Part shown: positions 35,778-47,636 of the stretch, one piece after another
Numbering within the stretch: the first letter of the stretch is position 1
How the letters are laid out: each line of letters begins with the position of its first letter
Origin: Burkholderiaceae bacterium
Lineage (GTDB): Bacteria; Pseudomonadota; Gammaproteobacteria; Burkholderiales; Burkholderiaceae_C
Assembly (NCBI GenBank): GCA_030654805.1
Contig: JAURWR010000104.1
Coordinates: forward strand, 1-64,000
Length of the DNA: 64,000 bases
Direction of reading: 5' to 3'
Notes under the pieces: generated by a model
What the model was told of the DNA's origin: nothing
Database searches by the model: none
Seen by the model: only the letters and a program-made list of their open reading frames with translations
Made by a program: the position numbers and the translations under genes

Positions 35778-37020
35778 ATGTTCACGCCCTGGCTGCCGTT
35801 CGAGTGGATCGTCGCGCTTCGCTTCCTGCGCGAGGGGCGATTGCAGACGCTCTTCATCGTGGCCGGCGTCGCCATCGGTGTCGGCGTGATCGTCTTCATG
35901 TCGGCGCTGCTGGCCGGGTTGCAGGCCAACTTCATCAACCGGGTGCTGTCGGCGCAGGCGCACATCCAGCTGCTGCCCCCGCAGGAAGTCACGCGGCCGT
36001 TGCGCGGTGACCATGGTGGTGCGGTTTCGCCTGGCGGCGAGGCGGAGGGCGCGATCGTGCAGCCCCCGCTCCAGCGATTGAAGTCCATCGATCAGTGGCG
36101 GTCGGTGGCCGCACAGATCCGCGCGATGCCCGAGGTGCTGGTGGTGTCGCCGGTGGCCGGCGGTTCGGCGCTGGCGATACGGGGCAACGTGAGTCGCTCG
36201 ATCTCGGTCAGCGGCATCGAGCCCGAGCTCTATTTCCGCATTGTCGATCTCGGCGCCAAGATCGTTCGCGGAAGCGTCCGCCTGACCGGCACCGACATCC
36301 TGATCGGCACCGAGCTCGCCAGCGACCTCGGCCTCGACGTTGGCGACAAGTTGCGCGTGAGCACCGCGAGCGGCGCCGCCATCGCGCTCACCATCACCGG
36401 CGTGTTCGACCTCGGGAACAAGGGCGCCAACGAGCGCAGCGTCTTCGTGGCGCTTCACACCGCGCAGAGCCTGCTCGGGCTGCCCGGTGGCGTGTCCAGT
36501 CTGGAGGTGACGGTGCGCGACGTCTATGCGGCCGAAGTGATTGCACAGCGCATCACCGCCTCGACGGGTGTCGAGGCGGACAGCTGGATCCAGACCAGCG
36601 CGCAGTTCTTCGCCGCCATCAGTGCGCAGACCCTGGCCAACACCGCCATCCGATTCTTCGTCGGCCTGTCGGTGGCGTTCGGCATCGCCAGCGTGCTGGT
36701 GGTCGTGGTGGTGCAGAAGTCGCGCGAAATCGGCATCCTGCGTGCGATGGGCATCTCGCAGGCGCAGATCCTGCGCGTGTTCCTGTTGCAGGGCGGCCTG
36801 CTCGGGCTCGGTGGATCGGTGGCGGGTTGCGCGATCGGTTCGCTGGCGCTGCTGCTGTGGCAACGTTATGCGCGCAACGCCGACGGCACGCCGCTGTTCC
36901 CGCTGGTGTTCGACCCGAAGCTCTTTGCGGCGGCGTTGCTGCTGGCCACGATCACCGGCTTGCTGGCGGCCTTCGCACCCGCTCTGCGTGCCGCCCGCCT
37001 CGATCCGGTGGTGGCCATCC

Positions 37021-37028
<8 letters not shown>
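35778..37028 (+). CDS. FtsX-like ABC permease (MacB/LolC-type)
   Basis: The 416-residue protein has one helix near the N-terminus ([20 protein letters not shown]), a large periplasmic domain (about 45-290) and three C-terminal helices carrying the FtsX/MacB core ([18 protein letters not shown], then [16 protein letters not shown], and [21 protein letters not shown]). Four helices with this layout mark the type VII (mechanotransmission) ABC class, which moves lipoproteins or exports small molecules and peptides across the envelope. It overlaps the ATPase start by eight bases. Confidence 0.92.
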
Positions 37029-37742
<714 letters not shown>

Positions 37743-37746
<4 letters not shown>

Positions 37747-40499
37747 TCATCGACGGGAAGAAATCGTTCAGTGCCTTCGCGCGAAGGCGTCGCACGCTGC
37801 GCCATTTCGGGCGTCATCCGCTGCTGGCCACGCTGGCCGGCCGCGGTCCGGTGGCTTCGCTGCCCGACCACACCGCCTCCGAACTTCTGCTGGCCGCCCG
37901 GGCCGAGCCTGCTGCCGCCATCGAGAGGCTGCACTCGCATGCGGATGGGCTCAGTCCTCGCGAAGCGGCGGCGCGGCTTCGGCGTCACGGGCCCAACGAA
38001 GTCGAGCACGAGACGCCGCTACCGGCCTGGCTGCATCTGTGGCATTGCTACAAGAACCCGTTCAACCTGTTGCTGACCGCGCTGGCTGCGGTGTCCTACC
38101 TGACGCAGGACGCGAAGGCCACCGTGGTCATCGGGGTGATGGTGATGCTGAGCACCGGCATCCGCTTCGTGCAGGAAGGCCGTTCGCACCGCGCCGCCGA
38201 TCGCCTGAAGGCGATGGTGAGCAACACCGCCACGGTGATCCGCCGCCTGCCTCCGGAGACCGAGCCGCTGACACCCGTTGCCACACCGCCCCACCGCGAG
38301 ATTCCGCAGCGCGAACTCGTGCCCGGCGATCTGGTGGCGCTGTCGGCCGGCGACATGATTCCGGCCGATTGCCGGGTGCTGACCGCGCGGGACCTGTTCG
38401 TGGCGCAGTCCGCGATGACCGGCGAGTCGCTGCCGGTGGAGAAGTTCGTCGATCGCCGCAGTGACGCCAGCGGACCGCTGGAACAGAGCAACCTGGTCTT
38501 CATGGGCACCAACGTCGTGTCCGGGGCGGCGACGGCGCTGGTGATCGCCACCGGTAGCCACACCTGCTTCGGAGCGCTGGCGTTGCGCGCGACGGCGACC
38601 GATCCGGCGCCCAATGCCTTCCAGGCGGGCGTCAACAGCGTCAGCTGGCTGTTGATCCGTTTTGCACTGGTGATGGTGCCGATCGTGCTGTTGGTCAGCG
38701 GGTTCTCTCAGGGAGACTGGTTGCAGGCCTTCCTCTTCGCGCTGTCGGTCGCGGTGGGTCTGACGCCCGAGATGCTGCCGATGATCGTGACATCGACCCT
38801 GGCCAAGGGCGCGGTGCGGTTGTCGCGCAAGAAGGTCGTCGTGAAGCGGCTGGATGCGATCCAGAACTTCGGCGCGATGGACGTGCTGTGCACCGACAAG
38901 ACCGGCACGCTGACGCAGGACCGGATCGCGCTGGCGCGCAAGAGCGATCCGTTCGGCCTGCCGTCCGATGAGGTCCTGAAATACGCGTTCCTCAACAGCT
39001 ACTACCAGACCGGTCTGAAGAACCTGCTCGACCACGCGGTGCTCGAACACGTCGAACTGCCCACCGAGATGAAGCTGAAGCAGGACTGCCGGAAGATCGA
39101 CGAGGTGCCGTTCGACTTCGAACGTCGGCGCATGTCGGTGGTGGTTTCGATGAAGGCCGCAGAGGGGGGCGACCAGCACCAGCTGATCTGCAAGGGCGCG
39201 GTCGAGGAGGTGTTGGCAGCCTGCACGAATCTGCGGATCGTTGACGAACACGGCTCACGCGAGGCGCCGCTGGATGCGGCCATGCTGTCGCGGGTGCAGG
39301 CGGCCGCACACCAGCTCAACGAGGAAGGGCTGCGGGTGGTCGCGGTGGCGATCAAGACGCTGCCGGCGGAGCAGACCACCTACGCGATCGCCGACGAATC
39401 CGGACTGACGCTGGTCGGCACCATCGCCTTCCTCGACCCGCCGAAGGACTCCGCCGCCGCAGCGCTGAAGGCGCTGGGTGCGCACGGCATCCGCGTGGTC
39501 GTGCTGACCGGTGACAACGAGCTGGTGGCCGCACGCGTGTGCCACCAGGTCGGCCTGGACGCGTCCACCGTGCTGCTCGGTTCGCAGGTCGAGGCCATGG
39601 ACTCCGCGCAATTGGCGAAGGCCGCCGAGCAGCACACGGTGTTCGCCAAGCTCGCGCCGCTGCACAAGGAACGCATCGTGCGAGCGCTGCGGGCCAACGG
39701 GCACGTCGTCGGCTTCATGGGCGACGGCATCAACGACGCACCGGCGCTGCACGCCGCCGACATCGGCATCTCGGTCGACACCGCGGTCGACATCGCCAAG
39801 GAAGCGGCCGACATCATCCTGCTCGAGAAGAGTCTGCTGGTGCTTGACGAAGGCGTGGTCGAGGGCCGCACGACCTTCTGCAACATGCTGAAGTACATCC
39901 GCATGACGGCGAGCTCGAATTTCGGCAACGTGTTCTCGGTGCTGGTGGCGAGTGCGTTCCTGCCCTTCCTGCCGATGCTGCCGCTGCAACTGCTGGTGCA
40001 GAACCTGCTGTACGACTTCGCTCAGACCGGGATCCCCTTCGACAACGTCGACGCCGAACTCGTCGGCCAGCCGCTGAAGTGGGATGCCGGCGGCATCGGG
40101 CGCTTCATGCTCTTCTTCGGACCGATCAGCTCGGTGTTCGACCTGACCACGTTCGCCGTGATGTGGTGGGTGTTCGGTGCCGACACAGTCGCCGAGCAGG
40201 CGTTGTTCCACACGGGCTGGTTCGTCGTCGGCCTGCTGACGCAGACCCTGGTCGTCCACATGATCCGCACGGCAAAGCTGCCGTTCATCCAGAGCCGCGC
40301 GTCCGCACCGCTGCTGCTGATGACGGGCCTGGTGATGGCGGCGGGTGTCTGGCTGCCGATGGGTCCGCTGGCCGATGATTTCGGGCTGCAGACGCTGCCG
40401 TTGGCTTACTTTCCCTGGCTCGCCGGCATCCTGGCAGGCTACTGTGTGCTGACCACGGTGATGAAGCGTTACTACATCCGGCGCTTCGGCTGGCAATGA
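37743..40499 (+). CDS. mgtA: P-type ATPase, MgtA-like (magnesium import)
   Basis: The 918-residue protein is a P3-type ATPase that by family should import Mg2+. Motifs: actuator TGES, phosphorylation site [12 protein letters not shown]-binding KGAVEEV, hinge [10 protein letters not shown], and the MgtA-type [12 protein letters not shown] in helix 4. The N-terminal basic segment ([16 protein letters not shown]) also occurs in some MgtA proteins. It is translationally coupled to an ABC ATPase gene, not to mgtC or a regulator, and no Mg2+ leader can exist in the overlap, so Mg2+-responsive leader control as in Salmonella is unlikely here. Direction of transport is from family knowledge. Confidence 0.9.
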
Positions 40500-40578
40500 G
40501 CCGGGTGCACACGCCCGTCGGCCTGGCCGCACCGATCCCTGCTTCGCAGCGGGCCCGAAACGTCACGAAGGTTCCTGG

Positions 40579-43404
40579 ATGACCTGTATCGAGTTTGCTG
40601 GCGATCCGTCGACGACGGCGGCCACGGAGGTCGCCATCGCGCTGCAAGCCGATGTCGATCATGGGTTGACGGATGCGGAGGCGTCGAGGCGGCTTGCTCA
40701 GTGCGGGCGCAACGAATTGCGTGCCATGGCCCGGTTGCCGGCCTGGCGGCGGTGGCTGTCGCAGTTCAACGATCCGCTGGTGTTTCTGCTGCTCGGTGCG
40801 GCCGCCGTGGCGCTCGCCGCCTGGGTCATCGAAGGGCGGCATGGAGGCCCGGTCGACGCGATCGTCATCGTGCTGGTGGTCGTGCTCAACGCGGTTCTGG
40901 GTTATCTGCAGGAAGCCAAGGCGGCCAGCGCCGTGGCTGCACTTGCCCGCATGACGGCCACCACCTGCACCGTCTTGCGCGATGGCCACCCGTCGCGGAT
41001 TCCGAGTGCCGAACTGGTGCCCGGCGACGTGATGGTGCTGGCCGAAGGCGATGCCGTCGGCGCCGACGCGCGGCTGATCCAGGTGGCGTCCTTGCAGGTG
41101 ATGGAAGCGTCGCTGACCGGCGAAAGCCAGTCGGTTCTGAAGGATGCGGCCACGCTGCCGGCACCCCTGCCGCTGGGCGATCGCCTGAACATGGTGTTCA
41201 AGGGCACGGCGGTGGCGCAGGGCAGCGCTCGGGCGGTGGTGACGTCCACCGGCATGCGCACCGAGGTCGGCTCGATCGCCGCCCTGATGGACGCCACCCG
41301 GGGCGCACCGACACCGCTGCAGGACGAGGTCGCCCGCATCGGTCGCCGCCTGGGCATGGCGGCGCTCATCGTGGCCGGGGTGGTCATCGTGACGATCCTG
41401 CTGATCTCCGACATCCGCAGTGCGGCCGATGTGATCGAGGTGCTGCTGCTCGGGGTTTCGCTGGCCGTCGCGGCCGTACCCGAAGGGTTGCCTGCGATCC
41501 TGTCGGTGGTGCTGGCGATGGGCGTGCAGCGGATGGCGCGCGAGAACGCCATCGTCAAGAAGCTGGCGTCGGTCGAGACGCTCGGCTCTGCGTCGGTGAT
41601 TGCCACCGACAAGACCGGCACGCTGACCCGTGCCGAGATGACCATCGTGCGCGTGATGACCGCGTCCGGCGGCAGCCACGTCACGGGTGTCGGCTATGCG
41701 CCCGACGGCCGCGTCGAGCATCAGGGTGCCGTCCTGACAGCCGGCCCGGTGCACGACGAGGCCCGGGTGGTGCTGAGCGGCGGCAGTCTGGCCGGCAACG
41801 CCGGTCTGCGTCAAACCGGCGAGGGTGAATGGGAGATCCACGGCGACCCGACCGAAGCCGCCTTTCTGGTCGCCGAGCGCAAGCTCGGCACCACCGAGCA
41901 CCGGAAACGGCGCTTCACGCGACTCGCCGAGATCGCGTTCACGTCGGATCGAAAGATGATGTCGACGATCGAAGCCGACCACGATCAGGACGATGCGCCC
42001 GTGCTGATCACGAAGGGGGCGCCGGATGTGTTGCTGGCTCGCTGCACGCGGGCTCGCGTCGGCAAGGCGACCGTGCCGCTCGACGATGCGCTGCGCCAGC
42101 GCGTGCTGGACGATGTCGACACGCTGAGCGACGCCGCGCTGCGCACGCTGGCGGTGGCGTATCGCCCCCTCGATCCACACGAGGCACCGCAGGCTGACGG
42201 CAGCGCGGCGCCCTCGATCGAACGCGACCTGATCTACGTCGGCACGGTTGGCATCATCGACCCGCCGCGCACCGAGGTGGCGGCGGCGATCGGCGAAGCG
42301 CACCGTGCCGGCATCCGCGTGGTGATGATCACCGGCGACCATCCGCGCACCGCGCTGCGCATCGCCCGCGATCTCGGCATCGTCGGCGTCGATGCCACCG
42401 CGTTGACCGGCACCGATCTCGATGCGCTGGACGACGCGGCCTGGGCCGATGCGGTGCGCACCACGTCGGTTTTCGCTCGCGTGGCGCCGAAGCACAAGCT
42501 GCGCATCGTCGCGGTGCTGCAGGCGGCAGGCAACGTCGTCGCGATGACGGGCGATGGGGTGAACGATGCGCCGGCGTTGAAGGCCGCCGACATCGGCATC
42601 GCGATGGGACGCACTGGCACCGAGGTGACCAAGGAGGCCGCCGACATGATCCTGGCGGACGACCACTTCGACACCATCGTCCTGGCCGTGAGGGAAGGGC
42701 GCGGCATCCTCGACAACATCAAGAAGTTCCTGCGCTACCTGCTGTCGTCGAACCTCGGCGAGGTTCTGACGGTCTTCCTGGGCGTTGTCGGTGCCGGTGT
42801 GCTCGGGCTCACCGATGCATCAGGCAGCGTCGTGCTGCCGCTGCTGGCCACGCAGATCCTGTGGATCAACCTCATCACCGATGCCGGGCCGGCGCTGGCG
42901 ATGGGTGCGGACCCGATCGCCGACGACGTGATGGCCCGTCCGCCACGCAAGCGGACCGAACGGGTGATCGACGCGCGCATGTGGCTGGGGGTGCTGCAGG
43001 TCGGGCTGGTGATGGCGGTGGTGAGTCTGCTGGCGATCGACTCATGCCTGCCCGGCGGACTGATCGAGGGCACGCACGACCTGACGCTGGCGCGCACGGC
43101 AGGCTTCACCGTGCTGGTGTTCGCGCAACTGTTCAATTGCCTGAATGCACGTTCGGAGAACGCCAGCGCGTTTCGCGGCCTGTTCGCGAACCACTGGCTG
43201 TGGGGCGCCATCGCGCTGTCAACGCTGCTGCAGGTGGCCGTGGTTCACATCGGCGTGCTCAACCTCGCCTTCGGAACCGCGCCACTGTCGATCGAGCATT
43301 GGCTGGGCTGCGCAGCCATGGCCAGTGTCGTGCTGTGGTTCAGCGAAGCCCGCAAGTGGGCGCATCGGGCAGGGGCCCGGCACTCCGGCCCCGCTCGCCG
43401 CTGA
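40579..43404 (+). CDS. P-type ATPase, calcium-type (P2A-like)
   Basis: The 941-residue protein has the P2-type cation ATPase layout: N-terminal GLTDAEASRRL, LTGES, DKTGTLTRAEM, KGAPDVLL, TGDGVNDAPALK. In helix 4 it carries AVPEGLPAIL, and in helix 6 NLITDAGPALAMG, the positions that hold Ca2+ (or Mn2+) ligands in SERCA/PMR1-like pumps. It follows the MgtA-type gene after 79 bases, on the same strand, with a separate start. Export of Ca2+ (or Mn2+) is the likely function, by family. Confidence 0.88.
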   Translation: MTCIEFAGDPSTTAATEVAIALQADVDHGLTDAEASRRLAQCGRNELRAMARLPAWRRWLSQFNDPLVFLLLGAAAVALAAWVIEGRHGGPVDAIVIVLVVVLNAVLGYLQEAKAASAVAALARMTATTCTVLRDGHPSRIPSAELVPGDVMVLAEGDAVGADARLIQVASLQVMEASLTGESQSVLKDAATLPAPLPLGDRLNMVFKGTAVAQGSARAVVTSTGMRTEVGSIAALMDATRGAPTPLQDEVARIGRRLGMAALIVAGVVIVTILLISDIRSAADVIEVLLLGVSLAVAAVPEGLPAILSVVLAMGVQRMARENAIVKKLASVETLGSASVIATDKTGTLTRAEMTIVRVMTASGGSHVTGVGYAPDGRVEHQGAVLTAGPVHDEARVVLSGGSLAGNAGLRQTGEGEWEIHGDPTEAAFLVAERKLGTTEHRKRRFTRLAEIAFTSDRKMMSTIEADHDQDDAPVLITKGAPDVLLARCTRARVGKATVPLDDALRQRVLDDVDTLSDAALRTLAVAYRPLDPHEAPQADGSAAPSIERDLIYVGTVGIIDPPRTEVAAAIGEAHRAGIRVVMITGDHPRTALRIARDLGIVGVDATALTGTDLDALDDAAWADAVRTTSVFARVAPKHKLRIVAVLQAAGNVVAMTGDGVNDAPALKAADIGIAMGRTGTEVTKEAADMILADDHFDTIVLAVREGRGILDNIKKFLRYLLSSNLGEVLTVFLGVVGAGVLGLTDASGSVVLPLLATQILWINLITDAGPALAMGADPIADDVMARPPRKRTERVIDARMWLGVLQVGLVMAVVSLLAIDSCLPGGLIEGTHDLTLARTAGFTVLVFAQLFNCLNARSENASAFRGLFANHWLWGAIALSTLLQVAVVHIGVLNLAFGTAPLSIEHWLGCAAMASVVLWFSEARKWAHRAGARHSGPARR

Positions 43405-43445
43405 AGCGGTGCAGTCGGACACGAACTCGTGCCGCGACCTGCGTG

Positions 43446-43859
43446 TCAGCGCGGGCTAGGCAATGGATCGGTCTGCGGCGTCGACAGTTCTCGCAGGATG
43501 CCGCCCGTCGTGGCGCTGCCGCTGATGCTGCCTTGCCCCTGCATCCGTGCCTGGCACGCTTGACGCTGTGCGTCGGGCAAGGGATCGCAGCGTCGGCGGG
43601 CGTTGTCCGCGTACGGTGCGCTGTCCACGTCCAGCCCGCCGCGTCGGGCTTCGGCGTGCGCGGCGTCGGCCTCGCGCAGGCAGGTCGTGCGATCCTGATG
43701 CGAGCGATCGCTCAGGCACACGGCGCGCTCCTGCTTGTAGCGCGCATCGGCCGGCGATTCGATTTTCGGTGCCGCCAGAACACAGGTGCAGGCGAGTGCG
43801 ACGGCGATGCAAAGCGGCCCCCGAATGGGGTGCGTGTGCCAGAGGCTCAGTTTGTGCAT
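43446..43859 (-). CDS. Hypothetical secreted four-cysteine protein
   Basis: The start at 43859 has an AAGGAG site. The 137-residue protein has a signal peptide ending CVLAAP, and a mature part with four cysteines at roughly even spacing (RAVCLSD, TTCLRE, RRRCDPL, QACQAR), suggesting two disulfides in a periplasmic protein. I recognise similar proteins in Burkholderiales but no function. It converges with the calcium-type ATPase gene and diverges from the DUF1003 gene. Confidence 0.7.
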   Translation of the reverse strand: MHKLSLWHTHPIRGPLCIAVALACTCVLAAPKIESPADARYKQERAVCLSDRSHQDRTTCLREADAAHAEARRGGLDVDSAPYADNARRRCDPLPDAQRQACQARMQGQGSISGSATTGGILRELSTPQTDPLPSPR

Positions 43860-43981
43860 GGAGAACTCCTTCGATCCGACGAGGGGACCTCGCCTTGCAT
43901 CGATCGTCTCCGCCCTGACCGACCGCCGTCTGTTCGCTGGCACACCCGGGCGCCGTGTCGTCACGCGCACAATCAGCCGCC

Positions 43982-44539
43982 ATGCGCCTACCCGAAGACA
44001 TTGCATCGAAGCTACTCGGCGTGCCCTATGCCTCGCTCGACGAGCGCACGAAGAAGGTCACGCGGTCCATTGCGGGACGCACGCACATCGCGCGCAACCT
44101 TTCCAGTACCGACGATGTGGCGCCCAGCCTCGGTCAGCGGGCAGCCGATGCGGTGGCGTCCTTCGGGGGCTCCTGGACATTCGTCGGGTTGTTCGCCATG
44201 ACGATGCTCGTGTGGGTCGGCATCAACGCCTTGCTGCTGATCTACCGGGGCGCGACGTTCGATCCGTACCCGTACATCCTGCTCAACCTGTTCCTGTCGA
44301 TGCTGGCGGCGATCCAGGCGCCGATCATCCTGATGTCGCAGAACCGGCAGGCCGAGAAGGACCGGGCCACCGTCGAGCACGACTACGAGGTCAACCTGAA
44401 GGCTGAACTCGAAATCATGCTGCTGCACGAGAAAATCGATCTGCTGCGCGAGACGCAGTGGAAGGAACTGCTCGACATCCAGCAGGAGCAGCTTCGACTG
44501 CTGTCAGAACACGTCGGCCGGAAGACGCCAGCCGCCTGA
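43982..44539 (+). CDS. DUF1003 membrane protein
   Basis: The 185-residue protein has two central helices (GGSWTFVGLFAMTMLVWVGIN and the following YPYILLNLFLSMLAAIQAP) that match DUF1003, followed by MSQNRQAEKDR and a charged helical tail (about 130-180, likely coiled coil). N-terminal residues 1-55 are soluble. Function is unknown; related proteins sit near cation-handling genes in places, but this is only suggestive. Confidence 0.85.
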   Translation: MRLPEDIASKLLGVPYASLDERTKKVTRSIAGRTHIARNLSSTDDVAPSLGQRAADAVASFGGSWTFVGLFAMTMLVWVGINALLLIYRGATFDPYPYILLNLFLSMLAAIQAPIILMSQNRQAEKDRATVEHDYEVNLKAELEIMLLHEKIDLLRETQWKELLDIQQEQLRLLSEHVGRKTPAA

Positions 44540-44552
44540 CAGCACCGGGCTT

Positions 44553-45671
44553 TCAGGGCACGACGGTCAGGAACAGGAACGAAGCGAACAGCACGAGGTG
44601 CACCGCGCCCTGCATCACGGTGGCGCGGCCGCTGCCCAGCGTCAGCGTGCCCACCACCAGCGTCAGCGTCAGCAGAACGATGTCGATCGGTCGCAGGCCG
44701 AGCACCAGCGGAAACGGAAACCACGGCGACATCGCAGCGACCACGGGAATGGTCAGACCGATGCTCGCGAGGCCCGACCCAAGGGCCAGGTTCAGGCTGC
44801 TCTGCATGCGATTGCCGCGTGCCGCGCGCAGTGCCGCACCGGTTTCTGGCAGCAGCACGATCAACGCGATCAGCACGCCGGTCACGGCCTTCGGCGCACC
44901 GGCGGCGGCCACCCCGGCTTCCAGAGCGGGCGCCAGTGCCTTGGCCAGCCCGACCACGCCGACCAGCGAAACGAGCAGCAACCCCAGGCTGATCCAGGCG
45001 ATCCAGTTGGCTGGTGGCGGGGCGTGCGCCTTCGTGTCGTCGGTGCCCACCGGCAGGAAGTAGTCGCGGTGGCGCACCGTCTGCACGAAGACGAACACGC
45101 CGTACAGCGCCAGCGAAGTGATCCCGGCAAATGCGAGCTGCGAGCCGCTGTAGGTGGGGCCGGCGGTGGTGGTGGTGAAGCTGGGCAGCACCAGCGCCAG
45201 GCCCGCCAGTGCACTGAGCGAGGCAAGTGCCGGGCTGGTGCCTTCGACCCGGAATGCCAGCACGCCGTGACGCAGACCGCCGACCACCAGGCACAGGCCG
45301 ACGACACCGTTACACACGATCATCACCGCCGAGAAAACGCTGTCGAGCGCCAGCGTGGTTGCGCTGGCGCCGCCTGCCCGCATCAGCGAGACGATCAGCG
45401 CCACCTCGATGATCGTCACCGCCACCGCCAGCACCAGCGTGCCGTAGGGCTCGCCGACGCGGTGGGCGACGACCTCGGCATGGTGGATCGCGCAGAGAAC
45501 GGCCAGGAGCAGCGCTGCCGTCAGCAACGCGACGAGCACCAGGCCGAGCGCGACTCCCCAGGTCAGTGCCAGCGTCATCACCGCCAGCAGTGGCACGGCG
45601 ATGCTCCACAACGGCAGGCCGGGCACGGGCCAGCGGGCGACAGGCGGCAGCGCATGGGCATCGATGTTCAT
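44553..45671 (-). CDS. chaA: Calcium (sodium, potassium)/proton exchanger, ChaA-like
   Basis: The 372-residue protein has eleven hydrophobic segments with the two inverted CaCA motifs: GTLVLAVAVTIIEVALIVSL in the first half and VLIALIVLLPETGAALRAA in the second, each with the conserved acidic residue in a helix. By family it exchanges cytoplasmic Ca2+ (or Na+/K+) for protons. It lies downstream of a response regulator and sensor kinase on the same strand, 73 bases after the kinase gene. Confidence 0.9.
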   Translation of the reverse strand: MNIDAHALPPVARWPVPGLPLWSIAVPLLAVMTLALTWGVALGLVLVALLTAALLLAVLCAIHHAEVVAHRVGEPYGTLVLAVAVTIIEVALIVSLMRAGGASATTLALDSVFSAVMIVCNGVVGLCLVVGGLRHGVLAFRVEGTSPALASLSALAGLALVLPSFTTTTAGPTYSGSQLAFAGITSLALYGVFVFVQTVRHRDYFLPVGTDDTKAHAPPPANWIAWISLGLLLVSLVGVVGLAKALAPALEAGVAAAGAPKAVTGVLIALIVLLPETGAALRAARGNRMQSSLNLALGSGLASIGLTIPVVAAMSPWFPFPLVLGLRPIDIVLLTLTLVVGTLTLGSGRATVMQGAVHLVLFASFLFLTVVP

Positions 45672-45744
45672 CGGTCGATCCTAACGAAGCAGCGCGCCGG
45701 CGGCGCTCGAATCCCGGGGATGCGACCCTGAACGCAGCGCCTGC

Positions 45745-46809
45745 TCAGCGTGGCAGCGACAGCGTGGCGATCAGTCCGCCGTCGCCGGCGTTGCGCAGCG
45801 TCAGCGTACCTCCGTGCTGGCGGGCGATGTCGTGAGCGATCGACAGGCCCAGGCCGACCCCGCCGTGCTGTCGATTGCGTGAACCCTCGATGCGATAGAA
45901 AGGCGCGAGCACCTTGTCGAGTTCGTCCGGGGCGATGCCGGGCCCGTGGTCGCGCACCTCGATGCGCAGATCGGTGGCCGAATCGATCAGCTGCAGGTGT
46001 GCCGAGCCGCCATATCGCACCGCGTTGTCGACCAGGTTGCACAGGCAGCGCCGCAGCGCCGAGGCCTGTGCCGGCAGCGGCGCCGCGCGGCCGACGCATC
46101 GCACCTCGTGACCGCAGGCTTGCTGATCTTCGGCCAGGCTCTCGGCGAGCGCCTGCACATCGAGTCGCACGGTCGCTTCGGCGGTTGCGGCACCGCGCAG
46201 GTAGTCGAGCGTGGCGCTGATCATCTGGTCCATCTCGCCGATGTCCTGACGGAATTGCGCCTGTTGTCCTGCATCGGCCAGGCTTTCGGCGCGCAGTCGC
46301 AGACGGGTCAGCGGCGTGCGCAGGTCGTGCGACACCGCAGCGACAAAGCGGTCGCGCTCGTCGAACTGCTGACGGATCTGCGCCTGCATGCGGTTGAACA
46401 CGCGCGCGGCTTCACGGCATTCGAGCGGACCTTCCTCGACAAGATGGGAACATGACGCGCCTGCGCGATCGCCACCGATGTTGCGACCAACGTCATGCGC
46501 GGCGGCGGCCAGACGCTTCATCGGACGCGACAGCCAGCTCGCGGCGATCCACGCGGCCAGCGTCAGCGCGCCCAGGCGCACGCCGATGTCGAGCAGCAAC
46601 CCGACATGCATCATCGGCGGCGGCCCCGCGCGCGGCGGAAAACCGGGCGAAGGCGGCGGGGGCGGAACCAGCCCGAACATCACCGACAGCGCGAGCACGT
46701 GGCTGACCAGAACGAAGGCCAGCAGCAGCAGCGCGAGCCGGCCGAACAGCGTGGCCGGCAGCAGGCGTTGCAGCGTTGCCGCCATCGGTGCGGTCGTCAA
46801 TGCCGCCAC
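45745..46809 (-). CDS. Sensor histidine kinase
   Basis: The protein (354 residues from GTG 46809, or 346 from ATG 46785) has two helices (about 24-46 and 68-93) flanking a short periplasmic loop rich in proline with a Met-Met-His group (VPPPPPSPGFPP, PPPMMHVG). HAMP-like and H-box regions follow (AVSHDLRTPLTRL, His161), then N-box NLVDNAVRYG, DHGPGIAP and GGVGLGLSIA. So small a loop argues for sensing in the membrane or through a partner. It overlaps the response regulator gene end. Confidence 0.93.
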   Translation of the reverse strand: MAALTTAPMAATLQRLLPATLFGRLALLLLAFVLVSHVLALSVMFGLVPPPPPSPGFPPRAGPPPMMHVGLLLDIGVRLGALTLAAWIAASWLSRPMKRLAAAAHDVGRNIGGDRAGASCSHLVEEGPLECREAARVFNRMQAQIRQQFDERDRFVAAVSHDLRTPLTRLRLRAESLADAGQQAQFRQDIGEMDQMISATLDYLRGAATAEATVRLDVQALAESLAEDQQACGHEVRCVGRAAPLPAQASALRRCLCNLVDNAVRYGGSAHLQLIDSATDLRIEVRDHGPGIAPDELDKVLAPFYRIEGSRNRQHGGVGLGLSIAHDIARQHGGTLTLRNAGDGGLIATLSLPR

Positions 46810-47537
46810 GTGGCCGCACCTTGCACCGACTGCGCGTCGAACACGTAGCCGGCACCGCGCACGGTCTTGATCAGCGCGGCGGCGCCCGAGTCGTCGAACA
46901 GTTTCTGGCGCAGACGCGACACCAGCAGGTCGATGCTGCGATCGAAGGATTCCATCGAGCGACCGCGGGCCTGCGTCATCAACTGGTCGCGGCTCACCAC
47001 GCGGCGCGGCGCTTTCAGGAAGGTCGACAGCAACTGGTACTCGGCGTTCGACAGCGGCACCACCAGGCCCTTCGGCGACGTGAGGCGGCGTTCGCCACGT
47101 TCGAGCTGCCAGCCGTCGAAGCGAACCACGTCGCCGGACGCCGATTCGGGGGCGTCGGCGCGGGGCGCTGCGGCGCGGCGCAGCACGGTCTTGATGCGCG
47201 CGACGAGCTCGCGCGGCTCGAAGGGTTTGCTCATGTAGTCGTCGGCGCCCATCTCGAGGCCGACCACGCGGTCGGTCGGGTTGCCGCGCGCGGTCAGCAT
47301 GATGATCGGGATGCGCGAACTGGCACGCAGCGCGTGCGCGAGCGTCAGTCCGTCGATGCCCGGCAGCATCAAATCGAGCACGACGAGGTCGATGCGGTGG
47401 CGGTCGAGCTGACCCTGCATCTCGACGCCGTTGGCAGCGCTGTGCGTCTCGAAACCGAAACGTGCGAGGTAGTCGCGCAGCAGGTCGGTGATGCCGGGGT
47501 CGTCGTCGACGATCAGGATGCGGGGGGCGTGTGTCAT
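46797..47537 (-). CDS. OmpR-family response regulator
   Basis: The 246-residue protein has a receiver domain with acidic pair D11-D12, phosphoacceptor D55 (LVVLDLMLPG) and Lys in MSKPF, followed by a winged-helix DNA-binding domain (VPLSNAEYQLL...RSIDLLVSRLRQKL...RGAGYVF). It is the first gene of a regulator-kinase-exchanger run and diverges from the EF-hand protein gene; the 219-nt gap contains a candidate operator at 47637-47652. Confidence 0.94.
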   Translation of the reverse strand: MTHAPRILIVDDDPGITDLLRDYLARFGFETHSAANGVEMQGQLDRHRIDLVVLDLMLPGIDGLTLAHALRASSRIPIIMLTARGNPTDRVVGLEMGADDYMSKPFEPRELVARIKTVLRRAAAPRADAPESASGDVVRFDGWQLERGERRLTSPKGLVVPLSNAEYQLLSTFLKAPRRVVSRDQLMTQARGRSMESFDRSIDLLVSRLRQKLFDDSGAAALIKTVRGAGYVFDAQSVQGAATWRH

Positions 47538-47636
47538 GCGTGGGTCTCCGCGATACAGCTTAGGCAGGCGTAGCGCCCGGGAGCGCTCGAACAGCCCCGC
47601 GTTTGCACGCCAGTTCGGCGGCTTCACGGCCCCTTC